64,000 bases of DNA from Phycisphaerae bacterium (lineage in GTDB: Bacteria > Planctomycetota > Phycisphaerae > Sedimentisphaerales > UBA12454), in contig JBAZHC010000004.1 of NCBI GenBank assembly GCA_041652575.1, positions 186,001 through 250,000 on the forward strand. Reading direction: 5' to 3'. The translations under genes and the position numbers were made by a program. Within the stretch, counting starts at the first letter, position 1, and each line of letters begins with the position of its first letter. The notes beneath the pieces were generated by a model. That model worked only from the letters and a program-made list of their open reading frames with translations, did no database searches and was not told the origin of the DNA. This document shows positions 17,355-25,933 of this stretch, piece by piece.

Positions 17355-18458
17355 ATGAAATTAAAACTGCTGGTTTTAAATATACTGCTTTCCGCAAACC
17401 TTTGTGCAGCCATGGCTGTAAACCACATACAGGACACAAATAATAAACAATTCCCTCAATCGCCCATCGGTTTCGTAAAGGGGTTTTCATGGGGCACCTT
17501 CGGCCAACTCGGAGATTACACAGGCCCCGGCCCCGAAGAATCCATGAAACTCATGGCACAGACAAATGCCAACAGCGCGAGTATTGTTTTCGCGATTATG
17601 ATGAAGACCAAAAGCGATGCCGAAATTCTTTTCGACAAGACCAATCCATATATGGCATCCGACGACGATGTGCGAAACGCGATAAGACTTTCCCACGCAA
17701 ATAATATGAAAGTAATTCTCAAGCCCACCGTTAATTGTCACGACGGCACCTGGCGGGCGAACATCGAGCCGAACGACTGGAACGCATGGTGGAAAAATTA
17801 TACTGACGTGATGGTTCATTACGCCAAACTGGCACAGGATACGAACTGTCAGGCATATTGCATCGGCTGCGAAATGGTTTCAGCCGAAGATGCCGAGCCG
17901 CAATGGCGCGCGATGATTGCCGAAATACGAAAACATTATAAAGGCGCCTTGGTTTATAATACCAATCACGGACACGAAGGAAAAATAAATTGGTGGGACG
18001 CCGTTGACATAATAGGCATCAGTGCTTATTACCCCGTCGGCACAACAAACATCGCCGCCGCACTTGCCGAGGATATTAATCACATCGACAACAAATCGAG
18101 CATTGCGCAAATGAAGAAAAACTGGGAACCAATTCGCCAAAACCTGCAGAAATTGGCCGTCAAATGGAACAGACCGGTTTTATTCGCGGAGATTGGCGTA
18201 ATTAGCACAAAAGGTGCATCTGCGATGCCGTGGGAATATCGAACTCATCATCAGCCTTACGATGCCGACGAGCAGGCAAGATACTATCAGGCCGCTTTGG
18301 AAACGTTCTGGGACCAGCCCTGGTTCGCAGGCTTTGCATGGTGGGCCTGGCATTCAACCCTTTATTCTCCGGAACATGCCACCCGCGACAAAGGCTATTG
18401 CCCTTACGGCAAACCAGCCGAGAAAATCGTTAAAAGCTGGTACGGCAAAAAACGGTGA
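17355..18458 (+). CDS. Secreted GH113-like TIM-barrel glycosidase
   Basis: The 367-residue protein has a signal peptide (about 1-20) and a barrel resembling GH113 beta-mannanases. CIGCEMV puts a candidate acid/base at Glu173 and FAEIGV a candidate nucleophile at Glu279, each at the end of a predicted beta strand (strands 4 and 7 in this clan). GISAYYP and FAWWAWH are further family-like strands. Length and architecture fit a single-domain GH113 enzyme, which would cut beta-1,4-mannosidic links; substrate may differ in distant members like this one. It is transcribed alone, divergent from the DUF2961/FGE-like operon. The 170 bases after it hold nothing I recognise. Confidence 0.72.
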   Translation: MKLKLLVLNILLSANLCAAMAVNHIQDTNNKQFPQSPIGFVKGFSWGTFGQLGDYTGPGPEESMKLMAQTNANSASIVFAIMMKTKSDAEILFDKTNPYMASDDDVRNAIRLSHANNMKVILKPTVNCHDGTWRANIEPNDWNAWWKNYTDVMVHYAKLAQDTNCQAYCIGCEMVSAEDAEPQWRAMIAEIRKHYKGALVYNTNHGHEGKINWWDAVDIIGISAYYPVGTTNIAAALAEDINHIDNKSSIAQMKKNWEPIRQNLQKLAVKWNRPVLFAEIGVISTKGASAMPWEYRTHHQPYDADEQARYYQAALETFWDQPWFAGFAWWAWHSTLYSPEHATRDKGYCPYGKPAEKIVKSWYGKKR

Positions 18459-18628
18459 TAGAAAACTTTCAAAAAACCCCATTGTTTTGTAACTATCTTA
18501 GATTACATCAGTTAGCACATGGTAAATATTGCATCTTTTAGTAGATATCGCATCCTGTGGTTGTAGTAATTAAAGGAAAGAAAAAATCACTATACTGACC
18601 TAAACTGTTTCCTCTTAAAATAATATTT

Positions 18629-19996
18629 CTAATTCAACAAATCTTTAATCGCCTGGCGAATTACGCCGCAGCCTTCCACAAGAGCATCTTCAGTTATGCA
18701 TAAAGGAGGAGCTATCTTCACACAGCCGCCGCCAAGGCCGACCGGAGCAAATAATAATAACCCGTTCTCAAAACATAAATGAATAATATTCCAGGCTAAA
18801 TCGTAATTCGGCTCTTTTGTGCCGGGCTTTATCATTAATAAACCGCCGACCAGACCTTCGGCAGGAGCGAAACCAATAATATCAGGAAACTCATTCTTCA
18901 TCGATTCAAGTTCTCTTTTCAATACCTTGCCGAGTAAAGAAGCGTTTTGAACGAGCTTTTCTTTTTCTATAACATTTATATTCGCCAAAGCTGCGGCACA
19001 GCATATAGGATTGGCTGAATGCGTGCTTGTCATTTCGTTCGGGCCGTAAATGTCCATAATATCCTCCCTGCCTATTACGCCGCTCATCGGCAGAGAACTG
19101 CTGAACCCTTTGCCCATACAGAATAAATCCGGCGTAACGCCGTAATGCTCGAAGCCCCACCATGTGCCGCATCTGCCGAACCCTGCCTGAACCTCATCGA
19201 AACAAAGCAAAGCGTTATTCTTGTCGCACCATTGGCGAAGCTTCTGTGCGTATTCTGTCGGCATAAAATTAGGGCCGATGCCCTGATATGTTTCGCTTAT
19301 AACGCCGGCAACATTTTTCGGCTCAATATTTAATTTAGCCAGAGTTTTCTCGAACAATTCAAAACTTATATCCTCATTCCTAAAACCGTCCGGGAATGGA
19401 ACATGAACTATCTCCGGGTCGTAATTTTTCATCCAGTTTCTTCCGGTGCCCAGAGGCCCCATCTGCTGCGAACCCATAGTTCTGCCATGGAATGAATTTT
19501 CAAAGCCGATTATAACACTTTTTGCATCCCCGCCGACTTTTCGGCCGTAAGTCCGCATCAGCTTCAACGCGCATTCAGTGCCTTCGGCGCCTGTACTTAA
19601 TAAAAATACTTTATTCAAACCCTTCGGAGCCAGCGAAACAAGTTTCTGCACAAGCTCAATTCTCATCTGATTTGGAAAACAGTATGTCGTAAGCAGAGGT
19701 TTATTAGCCTGCTCCGTAATGGCTTTAACGATTTCAGGATGGCCGTGACCTGCGTTTGTAATCAGAACACCCGACGAAAAATCCAGCCATTTGTTGCCGT
19801 AAGCATCGTAAACATTAACGCCCCGGGCCTTGTTCCAAACCACCGGCAACTGGCCTCGCATACTGCGAGCCTCGAACTGCCGCAGCGTTTTTATCTGCTC
19901 TATTGTTTTTTCATTGGGGATTTTGCCCGATATTTTTCTGTATTTTGTCTCAACAGGTTTAACTTCAACCGATACGAGTGGAAATTCCTTGGCCAT
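18629..19996 (-). CDS. Class III pyridoxal-phosphate aminotransferase
   Basis: The 455-residue cytoplasmic enzyme shows the class III (4-aminobutyrate/ornithine aminotransferase) landmarks: WLDFSSGVLITNAGHGHPEI, STGAEGTECALKLMR, NSFHGRTMGS, LCFDEVQAGFGRCG for the cofactor Asp, and CMGKGFSSSLPMSG with the Schiff-base Lys. It moves an amino group between an amine or amino sugar and a 2-oxo acid; the substrate is not evident. ATG 19996 is preferred over GTG 20008, because the GTG sits on the Shine-Dalgarno-like GAAAGG. It is the third gene of an operon with GntR and a Gfo/Idh/MocA oxidoreductase, which suggests oxidation followed by transamination of a sugar or cyclitol. Confidence 0.87.
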   Translation of the reverse strand: MAKEFPLVSVEVKPVETKYRKISGKIPNEKTIEQIKTLRQFEARSMRGQLPVVWNKARGVNVYDAYGNKWLDFSSGVLITNAGHGHPEIVKAITEQANKPLLTTYCFPNQMRIELVQKLVSLAPKGLNKVFLLSTGAEGTECALKLMRTYGRKVGGDAKSVIIGFENSFHGRTMGSQQMGPLGTGRNWMKNYDPEIVHVPFPDGFRNEDISFELFEKTLAKLNIEPKNVAGVISETYQGIGPNFMPTEYAQKLRQWCDKNNALLCFDEVQAGFGRCGTWWGFEHYGVTPDLFCMGKGFSSSLPMSGVIGREDIMDIYGPNEMTSTHSANPICCAAALANINVIEKEKLVQNASLLGKVLKRELESMKNEFPDIIGFAPAEGLVGGLLMIKPGTKEPNYDLAWNIIHLCFENGLLLFAPVGLGGGCVKIAPPLCITEDALVEGCGVIRQAIKDLLN

Positions 19997-20018
19997 CTGT
20001 AAAAACACCTTTCTTTTG

Positions 20019-21257
20019 CTAACTTTTAAGTTTTACACCGGCGTTGTCGCCGTAAACAATTTCAACTTCCTTACCGCCGTTTAATATCGAAAGCCGTCCA
20101 GCTTCCATTACAAGCTCGTTATAGCTGCTGTTGGCAGGTGTTGCCATAACGCCCTGCTTATCGAATTCCTTCAGCAATTTCTGCCTCTGCTTCAAATCCT
20201 GACCGAGACATTTAGTTATGTTCTTTATAATAAACTCAATCGAACGATAACCATAACCGACAGGGGTCTGGCCGCCATCGCCGAGGTCAATATATTTGAA
20301 ATAATCCGGACTCGGCTCGGAATAATATTTATTCGATGTACGTTCATCCTTAACCGCGTAACAATATTCAATACCTCTGTACTGGTCGTTGTGGACAAGC
20401 ATTCCGCTTTTATCTTTGCCTGCGCAATACATTCTCAACCCCTGAAAATTTCCGCCGGGCCCGTCATCAGGATAACCCATAATATTGGTAACATGCAGAC
20501 ATGCCCCGTTTCCCCAGATTATTCTTCCATCAGTCCACAGGTAACCATCTTTGCCATTTGGATATTTATCCTTTATCCCATAGACGGAAACCGACTTCGG
20601 CAAAAGACCTGTTATGAAATGTACCTGGTCGATGTAATGACAGCCGACGTAAGTAAACATATCTGAATTTTCACAGGTGCACCAGTTCTGAAAATTGGAA
20701 TTCCTGTAATAATAAGGTTCGTTCATTTCGGCATGACCTATTTTAAATTCGCCGAACAGTCCTTCCTTATACTGACCGCGGGCGATGAGCGCCCTGTCGT
20801 CCAGCCGTTTGTGATATTCAATACCTATCGCAAGGCCTTTCTCGTAGGCCTGTTTTTCAATCTCAATCGCCTGGTCGTATTTCAGCACAAGCGGCTTTAC
20901 GCACATTATATGATGATTATTCGCTATCGCTCCCTTGATGACCATATAATGAAGCTGGTCGGGCATCGCCACTGCGACAATGCTGTTTTCCGGAAGTTGG
21001 GCAATTGCCTTTTCAAAAAGGTCAGGCTGATTTTGTTCAGGTTTGCTGTCAAGCGACGGTAACGCCTTGAAACTCTGGCCCGGAAAAGCTTTCTTCAGCG
21101 ATTCATCTTCGGCAAGAACTTTCAGCGGTGCACTGTTCAAAGCACATATACTTATATTGCCGACGATTCCCTGTCTCTGGAGATGATAAATCGAAGGCAG
21201 AATCTGCACCTGTGTTATCATTCCCCCGCCGACTATTAAAACTTCAGGCCTGTTCAT
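20019..21257 (-). CDS. Gfo/Idh/MocA-family NAD(P)-dependent sugar/inositol oxidoreductase
   Basis: The 412-residue protein opens with a Rossmann fold (VLIVGGGMITQVQILPSI) and carries MCVKPLVLK, the family position of the catalytic Lys; the usual E-K-P is V-K-P here. GIEYHKRLDD and YVGCHYIDQVHFITG form the C-terminal substrate face. Members oxidise sugars, inositols or sugar phosphates. The start overlaps the stop of gntR by ATGA and is preceded by GAAAGGA. The aminotransferase follows 22 bases later. The order regulator-dehydrogenase-aminotransferase resembles oxidation of a hydroxyl to a ketone followed by amination or deamination of an amino sugar; that is inference. Confidence 0.85.
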   Translation of the reverse strand: MNRPEVLIVGGGMITQVQILPSIYHLQRQGIVGNISICALNSAPLKVLAEDESLKKAFPGQSFKALPSLDSKPEQNQPDLFEKAIAQLPENSIVAVAMPDQLHYMVIKGAIANNHHIMCVKPLVLKYDQAIEIEKQAYEKGLAIGIEYHKRLDDRALIARGQYKEGLFGEFKIGHAEMNEPYYYRNSNFQNWCTCENSDMFTYVGCHYIDQVHFITGLLPKSVSVYGIKDKYPNGKDGYLWTDGRIIWGNGACLHVTNIMGYPDDGPGGNFQGLRMYCAGKDKSGMLVHNDQYRGIEYCYAVKDERTSNKYYSEPSPDYFKYIDLGDGGQTPVGYGYRSIEFIIKNITKCLGQDLKQRQKLLKEFDKQGVMATPANSSYNELVMEAGRLSILNGGKEVEIVYGDNAGVKLKS

Positions 21258-21937
21258 TTTATATCCTTTCCAGTTTCAGTATTCTCTAAAATTTCATCCA
21301 AATGCCGTTCGAGAACCCTGACGCCATATTTTTTTTGTCTGTTTTTTATCGCATTGAATATCTTTTTATGAAATTTCAAGGCTTTATCCTCTTCACCCTC
21401 GTGAACACTCGTATAAACCTGCGAATATTTGAGATATTCGGAAATCGACTCGAAAGCCGTTACCAGAACCAGGTTTTTGCTTGCCGCCACAACCGCCTGA
21501 TGAAATTTAGTATCATTCCGCAGAAATTCAGGCAGGTCGTCGACCGCGCCTTCCATTTTGGAAATAAGACTCTTCAGAACTTTGATTTCGCTTTTTTTCG
21601 CATTTTCACAGGCAAGTTCGAGAGCCGGAATTTCAATTATTTTACGGGCATTAATAATATCTCTGAGGTTAACATCCCTGAAATTCGGAGGCAAAACTTT
21701 CTTCGGCAGTTTCTTGTCCGAATATTTTTTTATATAAATTCCGCTTCTCGGAACAATTTTAACTACGCCGAGACTGTCCAGGTCGGCAAGCCCCTGCCTG
21801 AGCGTCCCCCTGCTCACTCCAAGCTGCTGGCACAGGATTCTTTCCGCCGGCAGCTTTCTGCCCGGACGGTAAACGCCGGTCGATATCATCGATATAACCT
21901 TGCGGACAACTTTTATGACAAGTAACTCTTTATCCAT
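21254..21937 (-). CDS. GntR-family transcriptional regulator (FadR/FCD subfamily)
   Basis: The 227-residue protein has an N-terminal winged helix (YRPGRKLPAERILCQQLGVS, then RGTLRQGL and a V-x-R-x-G-I-Y-I wing) and a helical FCD domain (NARKIIEIPALELA, FHQAVVAASKN, HKKIFNAI) with the Asp/His metal or ligand positions of that class. FCD regulators sense small carboxylates or sugar acids. ATG 21937 is chosen because the gene's own promoter (-35 at 21994-21999, -10 at 21970-21975) would begin transcription downstream of the upstream TTG at 21967. A 21-bp palindrome overlaps that -10, so the gene is probably autoregulated and also controls the divergent nagA. Confidence 0.87.
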   Translation of the reverse strand: MDKELLVIKVVRKVISMISTGVYRPGRKLPAERILCQQLGVSRGTLRQGLADLDSLGVVKIVPRSGIYIKKYSDKKLPKKVLPPNFRDVNLRDIINARKIIEIPALELACENAKKSEIKVLKSLISKMEGAVDDLPEFLRNDTKFHQAVVAASKNLVLVTAFESISEYLKYSQVYTSVHEGEEDKALKFHKKIFNAIKNRQKKYGVRVLERHLDEILENTETGKDIK

Positions 21938-21958
21938 TTTCAAAACCTGAATAGATAT

Positions 21959-21979
21959 CTGGTACAATGAATATACCAG
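21959..21979. promoter_or_regulatory. Putative GntR operator, copy 1
   Basis: A 21-bp inverted repeat with outer arms CTGGTA (21959-21964) and TACCAG (21974-21979). The same 21-bp spacing and arms occur at 22037-22057. It overlaps the -10 element of gntR. Confidence 0.7.
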
Positions 21980-21999
21980 AAATGTCGTTCCGCTGTCAA
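21970..21999 (-). promoter_or_regulatory. gntR promoter
   Basis: On the minus strand TTGACA (21999-21994) and TATATT (21975-21970) are separated by 18 bases. The -10 lies inside the palindrome at 21959-21979, as expected for repression by occlusion. Confidence 0.7.
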
Positions 22000-22018
22000 G
22001 ATTTTATCGAAAAATATA

Positions 22019-22046
22019 TTGCGTGACAAATAACGGTTGGTATAAT
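22019..22046 (+). promoter_or_regulatory. nagA promoter
   Basis: TTGCGT (22019-22024) and a consensus TATAAT (22041-22046) are 16 bases apart, and the start codon is 34 bases downstream of the -10. The -10 is covered by a putative GntR operator. Confidence 0.6.
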
Positions 22047-22057
22047 CCCTGTACCAG
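22037..22057. promoter_or_regulatory. Putative GntR operator, copy 2, overlapping the nagA -10
   Basis: A 21-bp inverted repeat TTGGTA...TACCAG identical in layout to 21959-21979; the two sites agree at both arms and in the A-A-T after the left arm. TATAAT of the nagA promoter is embedded at 22041-22046. Confidence 0.7.
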
Positions 22058-22079
22058 ATAAATATTAAGGAAATAACGA

Positions 22080-22988
22080 ATGAAACTTATAGACCTTCAG
22101 GTCAATGGATATATGGGAGTGGACTTCTCCAGTCCGGATTTAAACGAAGCCGATTTCACAAAAGCCTGTGAAAAGCTCGTAAAACACGGCGTAACGGCCT
22201 TTTTGCCTACAGTAATCACGAGTTCGGAAAAATTATACAGGAAAAATCTCCCGATAATCGCACGTGCATCGGAAAGAGCTGAATTTAAAAAGCATATACT
22301 CGGTATCCACATCGAAGGACCTTTTATTTCCAAATTACCCGGTTCAGTAGGAGCCCACAATCCTAAATGGACCAGAAAACCAGATATCGACTTTCTAAAT
22401 AAAATGCAGGATTGGGCCGATGGCAAAATTAAAATCCTGACTATGGCCGCTGAATTGCCCGGCGCAGCCAAACTGTGTGAATACGCCGGCAAAAAAGGCA
22501 TAAACGTTTTTCTCGGCCACCAGAATGCGCAATTAAGCGATCTTGAAAAAATGGCAAAAGCAGGCGCTAAAGCCATAACACATTTTGGAAATGCTGTGCC
22601 TAATATGATTGACAGGCATAATAATATTTTATTGTATGGTCTGGCCTGCGACAAACTTGCCGCCACTATTATAACTGATGGACATCATTTGCCGGCACAT
22701 CTGATTAAAACCATTATTCGGGTTAAAGGGATAGAGAATATAGCCGTTATCAGTGACGCATCACCTATCGCCGGGCTGCCGCCAAAAAGATACCGGACAT
22801 TGGGTAATGAGGTTATTCTTGAAGAAAACGGCTATCTGCATAATCCGAAGAAAAAATGTTTAGTAGCCTCTTCCTCAACAATTGTTGAATGCGTTAAATA
22901 TCTCGACAGCCTTTCATTTCTGACAAAGCAGCAGATTAAAAAAATTACATACGACAACCCTCTGAAACTTATTAATGCACAAATTTAA
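22080..22988 (+). CDS. nagA: Minimal N-acetylglucosamine-6-phosphate deacetylase (barrel only)
   Basis: This 302-residue amidohydrolase removes acetate from GlcNAc-6-phosphate (family knowledge). All NagA active-site motifs are present: HIEGPF (metal Glu), FLGHQNA and ITHFGNAVPNM (metal His residues), ITDGHH (substrate His) and VISDAS (catalytic Asp). It begins at the D-L-Q-V-N-G strand, where E. coli NagA (382 residues) already has about 53 residues of beta-sandwich, and it ends before the C-terminal sandwich strands. An in-frame TAA at 22074-22076 rules out a longer N-terminus. AAGGA lies upstream of ATG. It is divergent from gntR, and its stop overlaps that of the convergent kinase fusion. 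Confidence 0.85.
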   Translation: MKLIDLQVNGYMGVDFSSPDLNEADFTKACEKLVKHGVTAFLPTVITSSEKLYRKNLPIIARASERAEFKKHILGIHIEGPFISKLPGSVGAHNPKWTRKPDIDFLNKMQDWADGKIKILTMAAELPGAAKLCEYAGKKGINVFLGHQNAQLSDLEKMAKAGAKAITHFGNAVPNMIDRHNNILLYGLACDKLAATIITDGHHLPAHLIKTIIRVKGIENIAVISDASPIAGLPPKRYRTLGNEVILEENGYLHNPKKKCLVASSSTIVECVKYLDSLSFLTKQQIKKITYDNPLKLINAQI

Positions 22989-25693
22989 AATTCCGCAAGT
23001 CCAGCTCCTTCAGTGGTAATGCAGGGCAGAATTGCCGGTTTTAGCCCCGCGGGACGATAGTATTTTTTAATTAGCGCATTTTTTACTTCCGTCAGGCACT
23101 CTTTCCTGGCAAGAATCATTATGCAGCCGCCAAGACCGGCTCCTGCTATCTGTGCGCCGGCAACGCCTTTTACAGAACAGGCGATATCAATCATTTTGTC
23201 GATTTCTTCGGTGCTGCAGCCGTATTCGCCGCTTTGATAGTAAAGCTGGGCGTGAAGTACCTTTTGCGGGTCTTCGCTCGAAAGGTCACTTATAAGCCTG
23301 TTGAGATAATTGTCTGAACAGTTGCCCCTGAGACGATGATATTTTTCATCCGTACCGGCCGCGCTGACCCTGTCGCCATCGTGACTGATTTTCATAAGCT
23401 GTCCGAATAAATCCATCTTCTCCTGCTCAAGATAATCAATGCATATTCTGCTGCGTGCCATTTCAGAAATTCCGAACAACAATACCCCTCTTATGTTGTA
23501 TTCTCCCGGATCCTTGTGCGATGAGAAATTCGCCTCTAACATCTGGTTGTATTTCTTTCCCAAAAGCTTTTTAAGTTCACTTCTGGTTAGCGATTGCGGT
23601 ATTCTGAGCAGGAATCTGTAAATGTCGCTTGTGGTACAGCCAAGACTTTCAGGATTGATGTCGCGCAGGTATTCGATTCGTTCGGCGATTTCGGGGCATC
23701 GCTGTTTAAGCAATGCGAACCCGAGATTGTAGCAAGCCACTTTAGCGTTGAATATATGTTTCGCAGATTCGCTTTTGGCGGCCTTTATATGGCTGTTGGC
23801 TATGACCACCTGATATTCCGATGGTGCGTCAATAATCCTTTCAACCTTTAACGGCAGATTGCCTACATGAGCGATTTTGCCTCTTTGCCCGAGATATATT
23901 GCGGCGTGGTCTCCGGCACCGCCTCGCGAGCCTACGAACCATTCGCCTTCTCCGCACAGGTCAATAAACTGCGTGCTGGTCAGCTCGAAATTATTTAGCG
24001 CGATGGCCGCCTGAAGAGTTGCGACGACAATAGTCGAACTGCTTGAAAGTCCGGCCGCAATGGGTACGTCGCCATAAAATACAAGATTCATTCCGCGCAC
24101 CTTAATGTCTGTAAATCTGTGCTGAAGTCTCAATATGGCGGCCTTGATATAATTGCCCCAGTTGCCTGCAGATGAATGCAGCATTGTTTTTACCCAGTCG
24201 CTGTTTACAAAGTTAATCCAGTCGCTCCACGCAAATCTGCCGATGAGTTCAGAGATATTAAATTTAACGGGTTTAAATTTTCGTGGTTCTATATTAACAG
24301 CGGTAATGTTGTTGTCTTCCCGTAAACCGGCGACAGCTATTGTTTCCTTGTCGAGAGCAAGGAAATTGTTATAGCCGCCCCTGTGGTCGACATGCCTGCC
24401 CATAAGATTTATTCTTCCCGGCGCTCTTATTATACAAACCTTATTGTAGTAACCATAATTTTTGCCGTAGCAGACAAGCATTTTTTTGATTTCCGCTATT
24501 CTCCTGATGTGAAGTGTTTCGTGAGAACCGTAAATATTGTTAAGCCATCGTTTCAGCGAACCTTTTTCAGATTTGAGTTTTTTGAGCCAGTCTTTTACTG
24601 TGCGGTACTGCGTTTTTTTGAGCCTGGGCAGATTTTCATTAATGTGCGTCCTGTGTGTTTTTATATTTTTTTTTCTTATGTAATCCTGAATACTGAGCAG
24701 TTCATCCGGTGAATTGAATCCCTGCATCAGGTTTGCGTTCTGTGCATAAATTGCGCGGACCCTGAACTGCGGTTCATTTTCATTTTTGAGGGATGAAAGG
24801 TGTTTTATGACATCGGTAAGATAATATTCGTTCTGCGCATTGTTGTTATCAATCATCGCAATGCCTCTATAAAAAGCTTCAGGCCGGAACATATATAGAC
24901 TTGGGTTAACTCCTTTGCATTTCTGTTCCACCTGCTTTGAAGTGTACCTGCGGCCGGCGATTTCAAGATTATATTTTCTCAAATTCAAAATCTTCCGGAG
25001 CTGCTGTTTCTCGACAATTTTGCTCTTCCCGGCCAGTTCAAGCAGTTCTTTGGCAGCGACAGCCTGTTTTTTTGCGTTTGGCAAATGTTTATTGAGCGTT
25101 TGTATTATAAAACTGCTCATGATTTTCGTACTGTGGGCAATTTTCGATTTTAATTCATCCGTTACAGCCTGAAGCGCAATATCCGGCTTTTCAATAATGT
25201 CAACTGCCTGACCGGAGTCGTCGAGAAAAACTCTGCCGGACGAATCGTCAGATTTGTTTTTGGGAATGGTTAGAAGCGCAAGGTCGGCCTGTTGTTTTAC
25301 AAAGCCGTCCACGAGCATTTCAATTGCCGCCGGTTCAATAAATTTGTCGCCAAGTGTGACAATTACATTACCGTTAAATTCCGACTTCTGCAGGGCTTCG
25401 CAGGCAAGTTTTGCGGCGTGCCCGGTGCCGAGCTGCGGTTCCTGATAAACATAAATCGCATCTGGCGCGGCTTTTGAGACTTCCGCCATTACGTCTTCAG
25501 CTCTGTTGCCGACAACGAGCAGGAATTTATCGAATCCATTTTTTTTAAAGGTATCGATAGTCCTGTTTATCGCCGGCTGACCGTCTATTTCGAAACAGAC
25601 CTTAGCAAGGTCAGACCTGCCCATCCGTGTCCCCTTACCAGCGGCCAGAATTATTACGAGGCTGTTCTTAATGGTCGTTCTGCTGTCCGTCAT
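22985..25693 (-). CDS. Fusion of sugar nucleotidyltransferase and galactokinase-type GHMP kinase
   Basis: The 902-residue cytoplasmic protein joins two enzymes. Residues about 12-370 are a GlmU-type nucleotidyltransferase with LAAGKGTRMG (16-25), LGTGHAAK and a metal Asp in VTLGDKF. From about 420 to 902 it is a GHMP kinase: RAPGRINLMGRHVDHRGG (from Arg423) is the galactokinase signature, GLSSSST (near 547) the ATP loop, GAGLGGCIM (near 850) the third motif. A single polypeptide could thus phosphorylate a free sugar at C1 and activate it to a nucleotide sugar, as the fucokinase/GDP-fucose pyrophosphorylase FKP does with other domains. ATG 25693 is preceded by AAAGGA. Sugar and nucleotide are unknown; GlcNAc/GalNAc and UTP are reasonable guesses given nagA next door. 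Confidence 0.85.
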   Translation of the reverse strand: MTDSRTTIKNSLVIILAAGKGTRMGRSDLAKVCFEIDGQPAINRTIDTFKKNGFDKFLLVVGNRAEDVMAEVSKAAPDAIYVYQEPQLGTGHAAKLACEALQKSEFNGNVIVTLGDKFIEPAAIEMLVDGFVKQQADLALLTIPKNKSDDSSGRVFLDDSGQAVDIIEKPDIALQAVTDELKSKIAHSTKIMSSFIIQTLNKHLPNAKKQAVAAKELLELAGKSKIVEKQQLRKILNLRKYNLEIAGRRYTSKQVEQKCKGVNPSLYMFRPEAFYRGIAMIDNNNAQNEYYLTDVIKHLSSLKNENEPQFRVRAIYAQNANLMQGFNSPDELLSIQDYIRKKNIKTHRTHINENLPRLKKTQYRTVKDWLKKLKSEKGSLKRWLNNIYGSHETLHIRRIAEIKKMLVCYGKNYGYYNKVCIIRAPGRINLMGRHVDHRGGYNNFLALDKETIAVAGLREDNNITAVNIEPRKFKPVKFNISELIGRFAWSDWINFVNSDWVKTMLHSSAGNWGNYIKAAILRLQHRFTDIKVRGMNLVFYGDVPIAAGLSSSSTIVVATLQAAIALNNFELTSTQFIDLCGEGEWFVGSRGGAGDHAAIYLGQRGKIAHVGNLPLKVERIIDAPSEYQVVIANSHIKAAKSESAKHIFNAKVACYNLGFALLKQRCPEIAERIEYLRDINPESLGCTTSDIYRFLLRIPQSLTRSELKKLLGKKYNQMLEANFSSHKDPGEYNIRGVLLFGISEMARSRICIDYLEQEKMDLFGQLMKISHDGDRVSAAGTDEKYHRLRGNCSDNYLNRLISDLSSEDPQKVLHAQLYYQSGEYGCSTEEIDKMIDIACSVKGVAGAQIAGAGLGGCIMILARKECLTEVKNALIKKYYRPAGLKPAILPCITTEGAGLAEF

Positions 25694-25933
25694 TCTTATG
25701 TATCCTTTAGAATAAATCTTTAACCGGAAAGCCGGGCCGCTGCAATTATATATAAGCCTGGGTTTCCCATATAACATTGCATATCATTGTTCATCTACAC
25801 CACTGGCTTCATTTCTAATAAAACATCAAACCTATCTTAAAACATCAAGATTTTCAACTTTATATTGTCTTTGCTATAATTCTGATGTAGATTAATTGTT
25901 TTAACGCAAACGACACACAAAAATAGGGAACTT

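Noticed and set aside
21938..21967. Upstream TTG start for gntR
   Set aside because: It lies inside the operator and downstream of the -10 of the gene's own promoter, where transcription would not yet have started.
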